DNA from: Parasphingorhabdus flavimaris
Lineage (GTDB): Bacteria; Pseudomonadota; Alphaproteobacteria; Sphingomonadales; Sphingomonadaceae
Reading direction: 5' to 3'
DNA: 64,000 nt
Assembly (NCBI RefSeq): GCF_013371215.1
Contig: NZ_JABWMH010000002.1
Location: 806,001-870,000 of the forward strand
This document shows, in pieces, positions 8,683 through 18,021 of the stretch; position 1 is the stretch's first letter, and every line of letters begins with the position of its first letter. The notes under the pieces were generated by a model. That model saw only the letters and a list, made by a program, of their open reading frames with translations. It did not search any database and was not told the DNA's origin. Position numbers and translations under genes: made by a program.

Positions 8683-8713
8683 AAATGGCGGCCAACTGGT
8701 CGCCATTTTTTTT
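8683..8713 (+). terminator. Rho-independent terminator after the small exported protein
   Basis: AAATGGCG (8683-8690) pairs with CGCCATTT (8701-8708), with further CCA/TGG pairing inside, and a run of eight T follows from 8706. Placed 24 bases after the stop at 8659. Confidence 0.9.
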
Positions 8714-8822
8714 GCGCCCGGAACACCGGAAATAGATAGCTCCGCCGCCATTTCATGAACATGTTGGAGCACCGTGCAGGCTTTGGTTGCACATCAGGGC
8801 AGGATTACCCATATCCATTTTC

Positions 8823-9389
8823 ATGACAGAAAATCAGCAACATGGCCTGCAGCAGTGGCATGGCACAACAATCCTATCGGTCCGGAAAAATGGCAAAGTT
8901 GTCGTAGTTGGCGACGGCCAGGTATCAATGGGTAATACTGTAATGAAGCCGAACGCCCGAAAGGTCCGTCAATTGCACGACGGATCGGTGATTGGCGGCT
9001 TTGCGGGTGCGACCGCAGATGCCTTCACATTGTTCGAACGCCTCGAGGCGAAGCTCGAACGGCACAATGGGCAATTGATGCGCGCAGCGGTCGAGCTGGC
9101 AAAGGATTGGCGGACCGATAAATATCTCCGCAATCTCGAGGCCTTGATGATCGTGGCCGACAAGGAGGTTACCCTGATCCTAACCGGCAACGGCGACGTA
9201 CTCGAACCGGTAGAGGGCATTGCAGCGATCGGCTCCGGAGGCAATTTCGCTCTCTCCGCCGCGCGCGCGCTGAAAGATTATGAGAAAGATGCCGAGAAAC
9301 TGGCCCGGAAGTCGATGGAAATTGCTGCCGACCTTTGCGTATTCACCAACGACCAGGTCACGATTGAAACGCTCGATAGCGACAGCTGA
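8823..9389 (+). CDS. hslV: ATP-dependent protease HslUV peptidase subunit HslV
   Basis: Proteasome-like Thr peptidase that forms two hexameric rings capped by HslU. With the start at 8823 the protein has 188 residues; [10 protein letters not shown] places the catalytic Thr15 after a propeptide that is removed. [13 protein letters not shown] and [13 protein letters not shown] are conserved family blocks. An upstream ATG at 8787 would only lengthen the propeptide. hslU follows after 44 bases. Confidence 0.95.
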   Translation: MTENQQHGLQQWHGTTILSVRKNGKVVVVGDGQVSMGNTVMKPNARKVRQLHDGSVIGGFAGATADAFTLFERLEAKLERHNGQLMRAAVELAKDWRTDKYLRNLEALMIVADKEVTLILTGNGDVLEPVEGIAAIGSGGNFALSAARALKDYEKDAEKLARKSMEIAADLCVFTNDQVTIETLDSDS

Positions 9390-9433
9390 TCATTGTCCTG
9401 TCCGTCACATCTAATAACAAAGAGAAAATTAAT

Positions 9434-10735
9434 ATGCAGGCGAACCTGACCCCCAAAGCTATCGTCAAGGCTCTCGATGAACATATTATCGGTCAGCAGG
9501 ACGCAAAGCGCGCCGTAGCCGTAGCTTTGCGCAACCGTTGGCGCAGACAGCGACTGCCTGCCGAGCTGCGCGACGAGGTGACCCCCAAGAATATCCTGAT
9601 GATCGGGCCCACGGGTTGCGGTAAAACGGAGATATCTCGCCGCCTGGCAAAGCTCGCAGACGCGCCCTTCATCAAGGTCGAAGCGACCAAGTTCACCGAA
9701 GTTGGCTATGTTGGCCGCGATGTCGAGCAAATTGCCCGCGACCTCGCCGAAGAGGCAGTCCGTCTGGAACGCGAGCGGAGGCGGCTCGCTGTGCATGAAG
9801 CCGCAGCCGAAGCGGCCATGAAACGGCTGCTGGATGTATTATGCGGTGAAAGCGCCAGCGAAGCCACACGGGAAAGCTTTCGCCAAAGGGTCGTCGACAA
9901 TCATATGAACGACACCGAAATCGAGATTGAAGTCGAGGACGTGCCCAATACGCCGATGGACATTCCCGGCATGGGTGGCCAGGTTGGCATGATCAACCTG
10001 TCCGACATGATGGGCAAGGCATTCAATCAGAATCGCCTGAAACGGCGGAAAATGCGGGTAGCAGACGCATGGGACAAGTTGGTCGAGGAAGAGTCCGACA
10101 AGCGGCTCGACGACGATGACATTTCCCGGGCAGCTATCACAGATGCCGAGTCCAATGGCATCGTATTCCTCGATGAAATCGACAAGATAGCGGTCAGCGA
10201 CGTACGCGGCGGATCGGTCAGCCGCGAGGGTGTCCAGCGGGATATTCTCCCACTGATCGAAGGCACAACCGTTGCGACAAAATATGGTCCGATGAAGACC
10301 GACCATATCCTGTTCATCGCATCGGGCGCTTTTTCGATATCGAAACCCAGCGACATGCTTCCCGAACTGCAGGGCCGCCTGCCCATCCGCGTCGAATTGC
10401 GGGCGCTGACGGAAGAAGATTTCGTCAGGATCCTTACGGAGACCAGAGCGAATCTGACCGAGCAATATATTGCGCTTCTCGGCACCGAGGATGTCACCAT
10501 CAAAATTTCCGAAGATGCGATCAGAAAACTCGCCGGAATCGCTGCAAATGTGAACGAAACGGTCGAGAATATCGGCGCTCGCCGCCTGCAAACGGTCATG
10601 GAAAAGCTGCTTGAAGAGATCAGCTTTACGGCAGAAGACCGGGCAGGCGAAGAGATTACGATCGACGCAGCCTATGTCGACAAGCAATTGTCGGATGTGG
10701 CCAAGGACACCGACCTGTCAAAATATATATTATGA
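9434..10735 (+). CDS. hslU: ATP-dependent protease HslUV ATPase subunit HslU
   Basis: AAA+ unfoldase of 433 residues that feeds substrates to HslV. Walker A (GPTGCGKTE, residues 58-66), the pore motif region [11 protein letters not shown], Walker B ([10 protein letters not shown]) and the sensor region [16 protein letters not shown] are present. The C-terminus SKYIL matches the tail that docks into HslV and activates it. The AAA+ core is split by an insertion (about residues 110-240) forming the I-domain, as in the family. Confidence 0.96.
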   Translation: MQANLTPKAIVKALDEHIIGQQDAKRAVAVALRNRWRRQRLPAELRDEVTPKNILMIGPTGCGKTEISRRLAKLADAPFIKVEATKFTEVGYVGRDVEQIARDLAEEAVRLERERRRLAVHEAAAEAAMKRLLDVLCGESASEATRESFRQRVVDNHMNDTEIEIEVEDVPNTPMDIPGMGGQVGMINLSDMMGKAFNQNRLKRRKMRVADAWDKLVEEESDKRLDDDDISRAAITDAESNGIVFLDEIDKIAVSDVRGGSVSREGVQRDILPLIEGTTVATKYGPMKTDHILFIASGAFSISKPSDMLPELQGRLPIRVELRALTEEDFVRILTETRANLTEQYIALLGTEDVTIKISEDAIRKLAGIAANVNETVENIGARRLQTVMEKLLEEISFTAEDRAGEEITIDAAYVDKQLSDVAKDTDLSKYIL

Positions 10736-10866
10736 TGATAATCTCGGTCCGCTTGTAGGCACGAGAGATGGCGGCGACTGCCCTTCCCTGTCGGAATTCC
10801 GGTGGCAGCTGTAACAAAATCTCCGCGAACCTCGAACCGGGGAAGGTAAATCATATGGAGTGCATC

Positions 10867-11499
10867 ATGTTCCGAGCCGCCTTGCTTTTATCATCGGTTG
10901 CCGTCGCCGGACTGTCGGCATGTTCCGATCCAGCCCCCGCGCCGGCCACCGAGGCTACCGGTCAGCCGGAAGAAAGGCCCGAGGTTGTCGTCGCGCCGAT
11001 AACCAAGGCAGAGAGCATCGATGCCGGCCTGAAGGTTGGAGAACGGGTCCCGCTGGGGACCACATTGCTGACCAAAGGCGATGAAACGACTCTGGCGGAA
11101 ATCCTGGAAAACGGCCCTGCCGTCCTGGTATTTACCCGGTCCGTTGAATGGTGCCCTTATTGTCAGACCCAGTTAAAATCGATCAACTCGATTGTGGATG
11201 ATCTGAAAGAACGCGGCTACGGTCTTTATGGCCTGACCTATGACAGCCCTGATCAACAGGACCGCTTTTCGAAAAACCAGATGTTGCAATATAAGATGCT
11301 CTCGGACCAGCAATCGAGCGTGATCGACGGATTCGGCTTGCGAGACCCGCAATATACCGAAGGCCGCGCCGCCGGCGTTCCTTACGCATCGGTTTTCGCC
11401 ATCGATCAAAATGGCAAAATTCTCGCAAAGTCGGTTTCAGGCGATTTCAAGAAACGGCCGACCAACGAGCAGATTCTCGCTCTGATTGACTCGATCTAG
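10867..11499 (+). CDS. Thioredoxin-fold (AhpC/TSA-like) lipoprotein
   Basis: A 210-residue peroxiredoxin-like protein anchored as a lipoprotein: the N-terminus MFRAALLLSSVAVAGLSACS has a lipobox ending at Cys19. A thioredoxin-like domain follows an Ala/Pro/Glu linker, with the redox motif EWCPYCQTQL. Downstream sequence (LSDQQSSVIDGFGL, GVPYASVFAIDQNG) is that of the AhpC/TSA superfamily. An in-frame ATG at 10855 also has a good ribosome site (GGAAGG), but the ATG at 10867 has GGAG and gives a typical signal peptide. The last 4 bases overlap the convergent M16 protease gene. Confidence 0.82.
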   Translation: MFRAALLLSSVAVAGLSACSDPAPAPATEATGQPEERPEVVVAPITKAESIDAGLKVGERVPLGTTLLTKGDETTLAEILENGPAVLVFTRSVEWCPYCQTQLKSINSIVDDLKERGYGLYGLTYDSPDQQDRFSKNQMLQYKMLSDQQSSVIDGFGLRDPQYTEGRAAGVPYASVFAIDQNGKILAKSVSGDFKKRPTNEQILALIDSI

Positions 11500-14414
11500 T
11501 TGCTGCCGGCGGCCTCCGCTTGCGAAATCGCCGGTTCATTATCATTGGCCGCAACAGGGCTCAACTCGGGCAGCACGGCGAGCTTCCATTCCGTCCCGTC
11601 ATCAAGATATTTTACAGCCAGCGCCTGCACCTCTTCTGGTGTTATCACGGTATAGTCACTGAGCAACGTTCTCAGAGCCACAAATTTCTGTGGCTTGTAA
11701 CTCGCCCCCTCCATCTGGCTCATCCAGAATGTATTGCCGCTGCTCGCCCGCGCGATAAGTTGGCGTAGCGGTTCGACCACGCGCGTCAGTTCGTCTGCGC
11801 TCACAGGATTTTCGCGCAGGTCCTTGGCGATCATTGCGACGACATTGTAGAAGCGGTCGATATTGTCAGGGGTCAACTGGCTCTGCGCCCCGATATAACC
11901 ACCCGTTTCAAAATCAGCAGGCCAGCTGTTGAAAACCTGCGGACTGTAGCTTGCGCCCTGCTGCGAGCGGAGTATCTCGAACAGTCGATCGTTGAAAATG
12001 GCCACCAATATTTCCAGCTTGCGACTTTCCCGGATATCTTCAAGTCCGCCGCCGGTCGGCCAGGCCACCATGGCAGCCGCCCGATCGACATCACCCTTGT
12101 GAACCAATATTTCCGGACCAGCCTGGGGCGCCGGAAAATCGGGAGCGGTGGCATCGGCCAGAACGGGCCGCGACTTACGTTTCTTCAACGCGCCAAAGGT
12201 CTTCAATATGGCCTCCACCGCGACATCCCGGTCGAAATCCCCGAACAGCATCAGTTCTATCGGCCCGCTGGCGAGAATAGGTTTCCAGAACTGTTTGAAA
12301 TTTCGAGGCGTCAATTGCTCGAAATCCGCTTTGTCCGGCGTCTTCCAGCGCGGATCCTTGCCCCGTATCAGCCATTCCAGATCCCGCTCCAGAACTGCCT
12401 GCGGCGACGCGGAGAAGCTGTCATAACCGATCAGCGAAGCGGCTTTGGCGCGAATGAGTGGCGCGGAATCCCAGCGTGGGAAAGCCAGTTTGGCCGCAAT
12501 AAGATGAAGCTGGTCTTCCAAGTCCGACGGCCTAGTATCGGCGGTTATTTCAAATGCGTCATTGTCGATATCAAAGCTCAGTCCGATCCGGCGACCGGTC
12601 GTGATCTTGTCGAGATCCTCCTGCCCGAGATTGGCGACACCGCTCGCCATCAACGCCAGAGCGCCTGACCATGCGAGCGATTCCTGACGCGGTGACAGGC
12701 CGCTAAAGCCATTGCCAAACCTGGCATTGACCATGATCTTGTTCCGCTCTGCCTTATTGGGAAACAACAAAACCCTGACGCCATTGGCGAGTTCCAGTTG
12801 CTCGACTTCGAACCGTTCTATCTTCCTGACCGATTTGACCGAACCTTTTTTCCCGATCCTTTTCAGTGAATCAAAACCGATGTCGGACTGAACGACGCGG
12901 ACATCGCTCGCTGCATCGACGCTCTTTTGCAACGCATCGGCCAATCTTGAATTTCCGTTTTCTACGCTATTGGGTGACGTCATCACCGCACGCGTGGAGA
13001 CACCGGTGAACAGCTTGCGCGTTGATGCCAGCAATCTCTCCGGCGTGTATAGGTCCCGCATTGCCCGAAAAACATCCAGCGCAACCTGCGGCGTTGCGAC
13101 GGTTTCTCGAATGTCGACCGCGTTGACGATATCGTCGGCCTGTTTCCGGGCAGCCTCACTGGGATAGCCCTCGACACCGATCGCAAGCGCTGCGTCAAAT
13201 TCGGCAATTTCGCGCGCAATATCTGCTTCGGAAGGGGCGATGGTCGTTGCATCCGCGATGACTGCCCGGACATCTGACAGCGCGGCTTCCCAATCTTCAC
13301 CCAAAGGAATAATACTGATGAACGTGCCGTCGACCGATCGGCTGACATCATCCTGTCCGACGCTTGCCTGCAAATAGCTGCCTCCTGCCCTCGCCCGTGC
13401 TTCAAGCCGGCGATTGATCATCTGCATGGCCAACAGGTCGATCAATATCTGCTGATTATATGCAATCGTGTCCTCGACCTGTTCCCACGGGCGCGCGATC
13501 ATCATCGAAATGAATTGTGGAACATTTGGCTCGACAATGATCTCACTGATATCTTTCGTATCCCGAGGTTGACCGAAGTCCGGTATGCTGCCCGCCTCGC
13601 CCTTTCCGCTCCATCCGGCAAAATGTTTCTTCAGCAACTCCTCGAACAATTCCGGGTCGCCGTCTCCGGCGATAACGATCACCGTCTTCTCAGGACGATA
13701 CCAGCGTTGATGGAATAATTGCAGCATCTGCGGCGTCGCACCGCTCAGCGTTTCCGGTGTTCCGATGGGCGCCCGGCTGGCCAGCAATTGCCCGGCAAAA
13801 AATAGTTTCCGCGTGGCATTCTGCACGTTTGACTGCGGCCCTGCCCGCTCCCGCAATTCGGCCAATACGACCGGGCGCTCGGCATTGACGGCAGTGATGC
13901 TCAGACCAGGCGAACTCGCCATTCCAGACAGGATTTTCAGGCTTTCGTCGAGACTGGTCCGGTTGGCATCGGGCAGATCCAGCTTGTAGACCGTTTGTGT
14001 CGGCGACGTTTCGGCATTGCTGTCGCTGCCGAAGGTTGCTCCCAATCGCTGCCAAACCCGTTTCGCCTCACCATCAGGGACGTGGGTCGAGCCGCGGAAT
14101 GTCAGATGCTCCATGAAATGGGCAAACCCCTGTTCCCGCTCGGTCTCCATCAGCGATCCGACATCCATCCGCATCCGGATCGATACCTGTCCCGGTGGCA
14201 CTCCGTTGCGCTTGACCGCATAGCGCAAGCCATTGTCCAGTTCGCCAAAGATCCAGCTCTTGTCGACCGGCACATCACTGTTTTCATATAGCCAGGGCAG
14301 CGGATCATCACCGTCCGCTGGTTTCGCAGCAGCCAAGCCTGGCACAACCAGCAAGCAGAATGCAAAACAGAAAAACGACAAAAATCGGGTGGGGCTGGAA
14401 GATATAGGGTTCAT
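11496..14414 (-). CDS. M16 family zinc metalloprotease (insulinase/pitrilysin-like)
   Basis: Exported 972-residue protease. The N-terminus is a signal peptide ending near GLAAAKP. The inverted zinc motif HFMEH (residues 99-103) in GFAHFMEHLTFRG marks an active N-terminal M16 domain; the C-terminal half carries a second, inactive M16-like repeat, as usual for the family. Probably degrades peptides in the periplasm. It is divergent from nfuA (114 bases) and convergent with the thioredoxin-fold lipoprotein. Substrate unknown. Confidence 0.92.
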   Translation of the reverse strand: MNPISSSPTRFLSFFCFAFCLLVVPGLAAAKPADGDDPLPWLYENSDVPVDKSWIFGELDNGLRYAVKRNGVPPGQVSIRMRMDVGSLMETEREQGFAHFMEHLTFRGSTHVPDGEAKRVWQRLGATFGSDSNAETSPTQTVYKLDLPDANRTSLDESLKILSGMASSPGLSITAVNAERPVVLAELRERAGPQSNVQNATRKLFFAGQLLASRAPIGTPETLSGATPQMLQLFHQRWYRPEKTVIVIAGDGDPELFEELLKKHFAGWSGKGEAGSIPDFGQPRDTKDISEIIVEPNVPQFISMMIARPWEQVEDTIAYNQQILIDLLAMQMINRRLEARARAGGSYLQASVGQDDVSRSVDGTFISIIPLGEDWEAALSDVRAVIADATTIAPSEADIAREIAEFDAALAIGVEGYPSEAARKQADDIVNAVDIRETVATPQVALDVFRAMRDLYTPERLLASTRKLFTGVSTRAVMTSPNSVENGNSRLADALQKSVDAASDVRVVQSDIGFDSLKRIGKKGSVKSVRKIERFEVEQLELANGVRVLLFPNKAERNKIMVNARFGNGFSGLSPRQESLAWSGALALMASGVANLGQEDLDKITTGRRIGLSFDIDNDAFEITADTRPSDLEDQLHLIAAKLAFPRWDSAPLIRAKAASLIGYDSFSASPQAVLERDLEWLIRGKDPRWKTPDKADFEQLTPRNFKQFWKPILASGPIELMLFGDFDRDVAVEAILKTFGALKKRKSRPVLADATAPDFPAPQAGPEILVHKGDVDRAAAMVAWPTGGGLEDIRESRKLEILVAIFNDRLFEILRSQQGASYSPQVFNSWPADFETGGYIGAQSQLTPDNIDRFYNVVAMIAKDLRENPVSADELTRVVEPLRQLIARASSGNTFWMSQMEGASYKPQKFVALRTLLSDYTVITPEEVQALAVKYLDDGTEWKLAVLPELSPVAANDNEPAISQAEAAGSN

Positions 14415-14528
14415 GCTGAGGATATAAGCAGGCCCAATCTTACTGGCCAGTGAATATTCCCGCCAATCGCGCTCAAAGCGACGGATCAGCGAAGTTTAAC
14501 CCTTGATAGAGGTGCCATTAATCGCCAA

Positions 14529-15110
14529 ATGACAGATATGCTTATTGAAACAGAAAAAACACCGAACCCCTCGACCCTGAAATTTCTGGTCGGACAACCC
14601 GTGATGTCGGACGGTACCCGCGATTTTGCGTCCCCGGAAGATGCGGAAATATCTCCGCTGGCGGAAGCCTTGTTCACGCTCGGCGATGTCACTGGCGTGT
14701 TTTTCGGTTCGGATTTCATCTCGGTGACATGCGGTCCGGGAGCCGATTGGGTGGATCAGAAACCCCAGGTCCTGAGCATACTGCTCGACCATTTCTCGGC
14801 AGGACTTCCCCTTTTCAAGGCGGGCAGTGCCGGCGACATCACCGTTCCTCCCGAAGAGGAAGTCCACGACGATCCGGAAGATGCGGACATCGTGGCGCAA
14901 ATCAAGGAACTGATCGAAACCCGGGTTCGTCCGGCTGTCGCCAATGATGGTGGCGATATCGTCTATCGCGGCTTCAACAAAGGCACGGTGTTCCTCAAAA
15001 TGCAGGGCGCTTGCGCAGGATGCCCGTCTTCTTCCGCGACCCTGAAACATGGGATCGAATCCTTGTTGAAACATTATGTCCCCGAGGTCATCGAAGTCCA
15101 GGCCGCTTAA
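14529..15110 (+). CDS. Iron-sulfur cluster carrier, NifU family (Nfu type)
   Basis: Scaffold/carrier that delivers Fe-S clusters to apoproteins. The 193 residues comprise an N-terminal Nfu domain (EKTPNPSTLKFLVGQPV, typical of mitochondrial/alphaproteobacterial Nfu) and a C-terminal NifU-like domain with the cluster-binding pair CAGCPSS in MQGACAGCPSSSATLKHGIE. ATG codons at 14529 and 14538 are both possible. It starts a run of closely spaced genes through rimI. Confidence 0.93.
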   Translation: MTDMLIETEKTPNPSTLKFLVGQPVMSDGTRDFASPEDAEISPLAEALFTLGDVTGVFFGSDFISVTCGPGADWVDQKPQVLSILLDHFSAGLPLFKAGSAGDITVPPEEEVHDDPEDADIVAQIKELIETRVRPAVANDGGDIVYRGFNKGTVFLKMQGACAGCPSSSATLKHGIESLLKHYVPEVIEVQAA

Positions 15111-15137
15111 ATTCTCGTTCTAGACAAAGGCAAATCT

Positions 15138-15731
15138 ATGAATTCCCCACTGGATCAAGCGGCGCTGGATCAGCTGTTTCTCAAAGCACGCACCTTTAAC
15201 GGCTATCACGACAAACCGGTCTCGGTCGATCAGTTGCACGCCATATGGAATCTCATGAAAATGGGGCCGACCAGCGCAAACATGCTGCCGGCGCGCCTCG
15301 TCTGGTGCCATAGCCAGCAAGCGAAAGACCGGCTGGCTGATCTGGCAGCGGAAGGCAATCAGGACAAGATCCGCAAAGCTCCTGCCGCCGTCATCATCGG
15401 TATGGATGAGGATTTCCATGAGCATTTGCCGGAGCTTTTCCCCCATGCCGACGCCAAAAGCTGGTTCGCCGGCGATGCCGAAGCGCGCAAAGTACACGCG
15501 ATGCGTAACAGCTCTCTCCAGGGCGGCTATTTCATTCTCGCCGCGCGAGCGCTTGGACTCGACACCGGCCCGATGTCCGGCTTCGACAATGATGCGGTCG
15601 ACAAGGAATTTTTCGGCGATCAACCCAAGGTAAAGTCCAACTTTATTTCGACTTTGGGCTATGGCGATCCGGCGACAATTTTCGAACGCAGCCCCCGCCC
15701 CGATTTCGACAAATTCAACAGTCTGATCTGA
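15138..15731 (+). CDS. Nitroreductase family protein, RutE-like malonic semialdehyde reductase
   Basis: Flavin oxidoreductase of 197 residues related to RutE/HadB. TFNGYHDKPVSVDQLHAIW, KMGPTSANMLPARLVW and the C-terminal GYGDPATIFERSPRP match this branch; the family reduces malonic semialdehyde to 3-hydroxypropionate in uracil breakdown. No other rut genes are nearby, so the natural substrate here is uncertain. It sits between nfuA and tsaB with short gaps. Confidence 0.83.
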   Translation: MNSPLDQAALDQLFLKARTFNGYHDKPVSVDQLHAIWNLMKMGPTSANMLPARLVWCHSQQAKDRLADLAAEGNQDKIRKAPAAVIIGMDEDFHEHLPELFPHADAKSWFAGDAEARKVHAMRNSSLQGGYFILAARALGLDTGPMSGFDNDAVDKEFFGDQPKVKSNFISTLGYGDPATIFERSPRPDFDKFNSLI

Positions 15732-15738
15732 CCGGCTG

Positions 15739-16365
15739 ATGGGCGAGCGTCTCCTCGCAATCGACACCGCAACCGCGGCCTGCTCCGTCGCGCTGTTCGA
15801 AGATGGCCAGTTAATCGCATCGGATTATGCCGAAATCGGTCGCGGCCACGCGGAAAAGCTCATCCCGGCGATCGCAGGGCTCCCTGACCGGGGCAAGGCC
15901 GACAAGATATTGGTCGATTGCGGTCCGGGCAGCTTTACAGGCGTTCGCATCGGCATTTCCGCCGCAAAGGCTCTGGCATTGGCCTGGGGTGCGGAAATCA
16001 ACGGATATTCCTGCCTTTCGCTGGTGGCAGCGCAGGCCCTGAGCAAGCTCGAGGCAGCGCAACCGGTCTGCGTCGCGATGCTCGCGGGCCATGGCGAATA
16101 TTTTGTCCAGAATTTTTCCGGCGCGGGTGAAGCATTGGGGCCGCTTGCCTCACTGACGCCAGACCAGGCGGCCCTTCAGGTTCAGGCGGACGTAATTGCC
16201 GGATCCGCCGCTACGGAGCTTGCCGGACTGGTGGGAGCGGTCGCTCATTATCCGATATTGCCAAATGCCTCGCAAATCTCTTTACTAGCCAGCGATATGA
16301 AGAAAATGTCATCCAAGCCACTCTATGGACGCAAGCCCGACGCCCAGCCAGCGAAAGCCGCCTGA
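15739..16365 (+). CDS. tsaB: tRNA threonylcarbamoyladenosine biosynthesis protein TsaB
   Basis: Non-catalytic partner of TsaD in making t6A37 on tRNAs that read ANN codons. The 208-residue protein has the ASKHA-fold start LLAIDTATAACSVALF and the conserved CGPGSFTGVRIGISAAKALA block that identifies TsaB. The start is 7 bases after the RutE-like gene. rimI follows after 3 bases, the common tsaB-rimI pairing. Confidence 0.93.
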   Translation: MGERLLAIDTATAACSVALFEDGQLIASDYAEIGRGHAEKLIPAIAGLPDRGKADKILVDCGPGSFTGVRIGISAAKALALAWGAEINGYSCLSLVAAQALSKLEAAQPVCVAMLAGHGEYFVQNFSGAGEALGPLASLTPDQAALQVQADVIAGSAATELAGLVGAVAHYPILPNASQISLLASDMKKMSSKPLYGRKPDAQPAKAA

Positions 16366-16368
16366 GCC

Positions 16369-16872
16369 GTGGCCAGTCGGCAAGGACCTTGGAATGGTCG
16401 CGAACCGGCCCCGATCGATATCCAGCCAGGCAACCTCGGCGATCTGCGCGAAATCATGCGTATCATGGAGACCGCTTTTCCCAAGACTTACGGCGAAGGC
16501 TGGAATCACCATCAATGCCGCTCGATGCTTTCGATGCCCAGCGCCAAACTTCTGATTGCCCGGACATATAACACAGTCTGTGGTTTTGTGATCAGCCGTC
16601 AGGCCGCTGATGAAGAAGAACTGTTGATGATTGCAGTCTCTCCCGACCACCAGCGTCAGGGTGTCGGGCATTGCTTGCTAGAACATATGTTGCTGACCGC
16701 CCGAAGCGATGACGTCTCATCCGTCTTTCTGGAAATGAGAGCCAATAACCCGGCGGCGAAACTCTATGCCGAATTTGGTTTCCACCAGATCGGTTTGCGT
16801 AAGGACTATTATACCGGGCCGAACAAGGAAAAATTTGACGCCATTACTTACAAGGCGACATTCGCGGACTAG
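16369..16872 (+). CDS. rimI: GNAT acetyltransferase, RimI-like
   Basis: N-acetyltransferase of 167 residues. The acetyl-CoA binding motif appears as VSPDHQRQGVGHCLLEHML, followed by FLEMRANNPAAKLYAEFGF and GLRKDYY, the classic RimI pattern for acetylating ribosomal protein S18. The GTG at 16369 is chosen because the first beta strand (PIDIQPGNLGDLREI) would be lost with the next internal ATG. Immediately follows tsaB. Confidence 0.88.
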   Translation: MASRQGPWNGREPAPIDIQPGNLGDLREIMRIMETAFPKTYGEGWNHHQCRSMLSMPSAKLLIARTYNTVCGFVISRQAADEEELLMIAVSPDHQRQGVGHCLLEHMLLTARSDDVSSVFLEMRANNPAAKLYAEFGFHQIGLRKDYYTGPNKEKFDAITYKATFAD

Positions 16873-16988
16873 AGATTTCGTGAATATTTCATCTGTTTGA
16901 CTGTTGCAGCTTGCGGGAGTTCGTGTAAATGTCAACTCGCAGTAAATGCAAAATAATAAAAACAATGGTCGCATAAAGGTATAATATT

Positions 16989-17405
16989 ATGACGGAAGAA
17001 GAAAGTGCTCTGAATGAGATGCTTATCACATTCACTTCAGACATCGTTGCCGCACATGTCAGCAACAACAGCGTCGCAGTATCGGATTTGCCGATAATCA
17101 TCAGCAGTGTTCACGGAGCCCTAGCAGGTCTTTCGGGCAAAGCGGCGGAACAGGCGCGGCCCGATCCCGCCGTTCCGGTCAAATCATCGATCAAGCCAGA
17201 CTATATTGTCTGCCTGGAGGATGGCAAAAAGCTGAAAATGCTGAAACGCCATTTGATGACTCACTATGGCATGACGCCGGAAGATTATCGCGCCAAATGG
17301 GGCTTGCCCAACGATTATCCTATGGTCGCTCCCAATTACGCGGAAAAGCGCCGCCAGCTTGCCAAGGCCATCGGGCTCGGCAAGAAAAAGGGTCCGAAGA
17401 AATAA
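16989..17405 (+). CDS. MucR/Ros family zinc-finger transcriptional regulator
   Basis: A 138-residue regulator with the Ros/MucR fold. The zinc-finger helix reads KPDYIVCLEDGKKLKMLKRH then THYGMTPEDYRAKWGLP. Ligands appear to be Cys, Asp, His, His, with Asp replacing the second Cys, as in several alphaproteobacterial relatives. MucR proteins bind AT-rich DNA and act as H-NS-like repressors, often of their own genes; the roughly 50 bases upstream are strikingly AT-rich. The tail is Lys-rich (GLGKKKGPKK). A terminator follows. Confidence 0.93.
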   Translation: MTEEESALNEMLITFTSDIVAAHVSNNSVAVSDLPIIISSVHGALAGLSGKAAEQARPDPAVPVKSSIKPDYIVCLEDGKKLKMLKRHLMTHYGMTPEDYRAKWGLPNDYPMVAPNYAEKRRQLAKAIGLGKKKGPKK

Positions 17406-17436
17406 ATCGGACCGCTTCATTGCATCAAGTTTAGAA

Positions 17437-17465
17437 AATTGCGGCAATGTTGCCGCAATTTTTGC
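17437..17465 (+). terminator. Rho-independent terminator after the MucR-family gene
   Basis: AATTGCGGCA (17437-17446) pairs with TGCCGCAATT (17451-17460) around a four-base loop, followed by a short T run. It separates the MucR gene from fur. Confidence 0.88.
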
Positions 17466-17520
17466 TTTGCAATATCCTGCGCCCCGCATAGAGTCTTCCT
17501 AACGACAATGGAAAGGGTCC

Positions 17521-17943
17521 ATGCCCCAAAAAATCGATCTTGAAGCATTATGTGCGGAAAAAGGATTGCGGATCACCGACCAGCGTCGGGTGATCGCGCG
17601 CGTCATATCCGATGCGGAGGATCATCCCGACGTTGAAACCCTGCATGAGCGGGCTTCGGCTGTAGACTCCCGCATCTCAATCGCAACCGTCTACCGGACC
17701 GTTCGCCTGTTCGAGGAAGCGGGCATATTGGACCGCCACGATTTTGGCGATGGCCGCGCCCGTTACGAGGCAGTTCCTGAATCACATCACGATCACCTGA
17801 TTGACGTAGAAACCGGCAAGGTTATCGAATTTGTCGACCCTGAACTTGAAGCACTGCAAAAGCAGATTGCCGAAAAGCTGGGCTACCGACTGGTTGACCA
17901 TCGTATGGAGCTTTATGGCGTATCTCTCGCCAGAAAAAGCTGA
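17521..17943 (+). CDS. fur: Fur family metal-responsive regulator
   Basis: A 140-residue ferric-uptake-regulator homolog. The winged helix contains RITDQRRVIARVI and ISIATVYRTVRLFEEAG; the metal site includes ESHHDHLIDVETGKVIEF and VDHRMELYGVC-like end VDHRMELYGVS. The CxxC pairs of gammaproteobacterial Fur are absent, as in the alphaproteobacterial Fur/Mur lineage, so it may respond to iron or manganese. First gene of the block running to corC; no obvious Fur box was seen just upstream. Confidence 0.92.
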   Translation: MPQKIDLEALCAEKGLRITDQRRVIARVISDAEDHPDVETLHERASAVDSRISIATVYRTVRLFEEAGILDRHDFGDGRARYEAVPESHHDHLIDVETGKVIEFVDPELEALQKQIAEKLGYRLVDHRMELYGVSLARKS

Positions 17944-18021
17944 AGTGCCAAAATCCGTCTCGGATCAGCAGTCCTGCGACACCCAAGCGACGCCTGATCG
18001 ACCGCGGGGCAGAGTTCGCTG

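Noticed and set aside
9839-10687. 282-residue minus-strand frame opposite hslU
   Set aside because: Antisense shadow of hslU; no motifs and no ribosome site.
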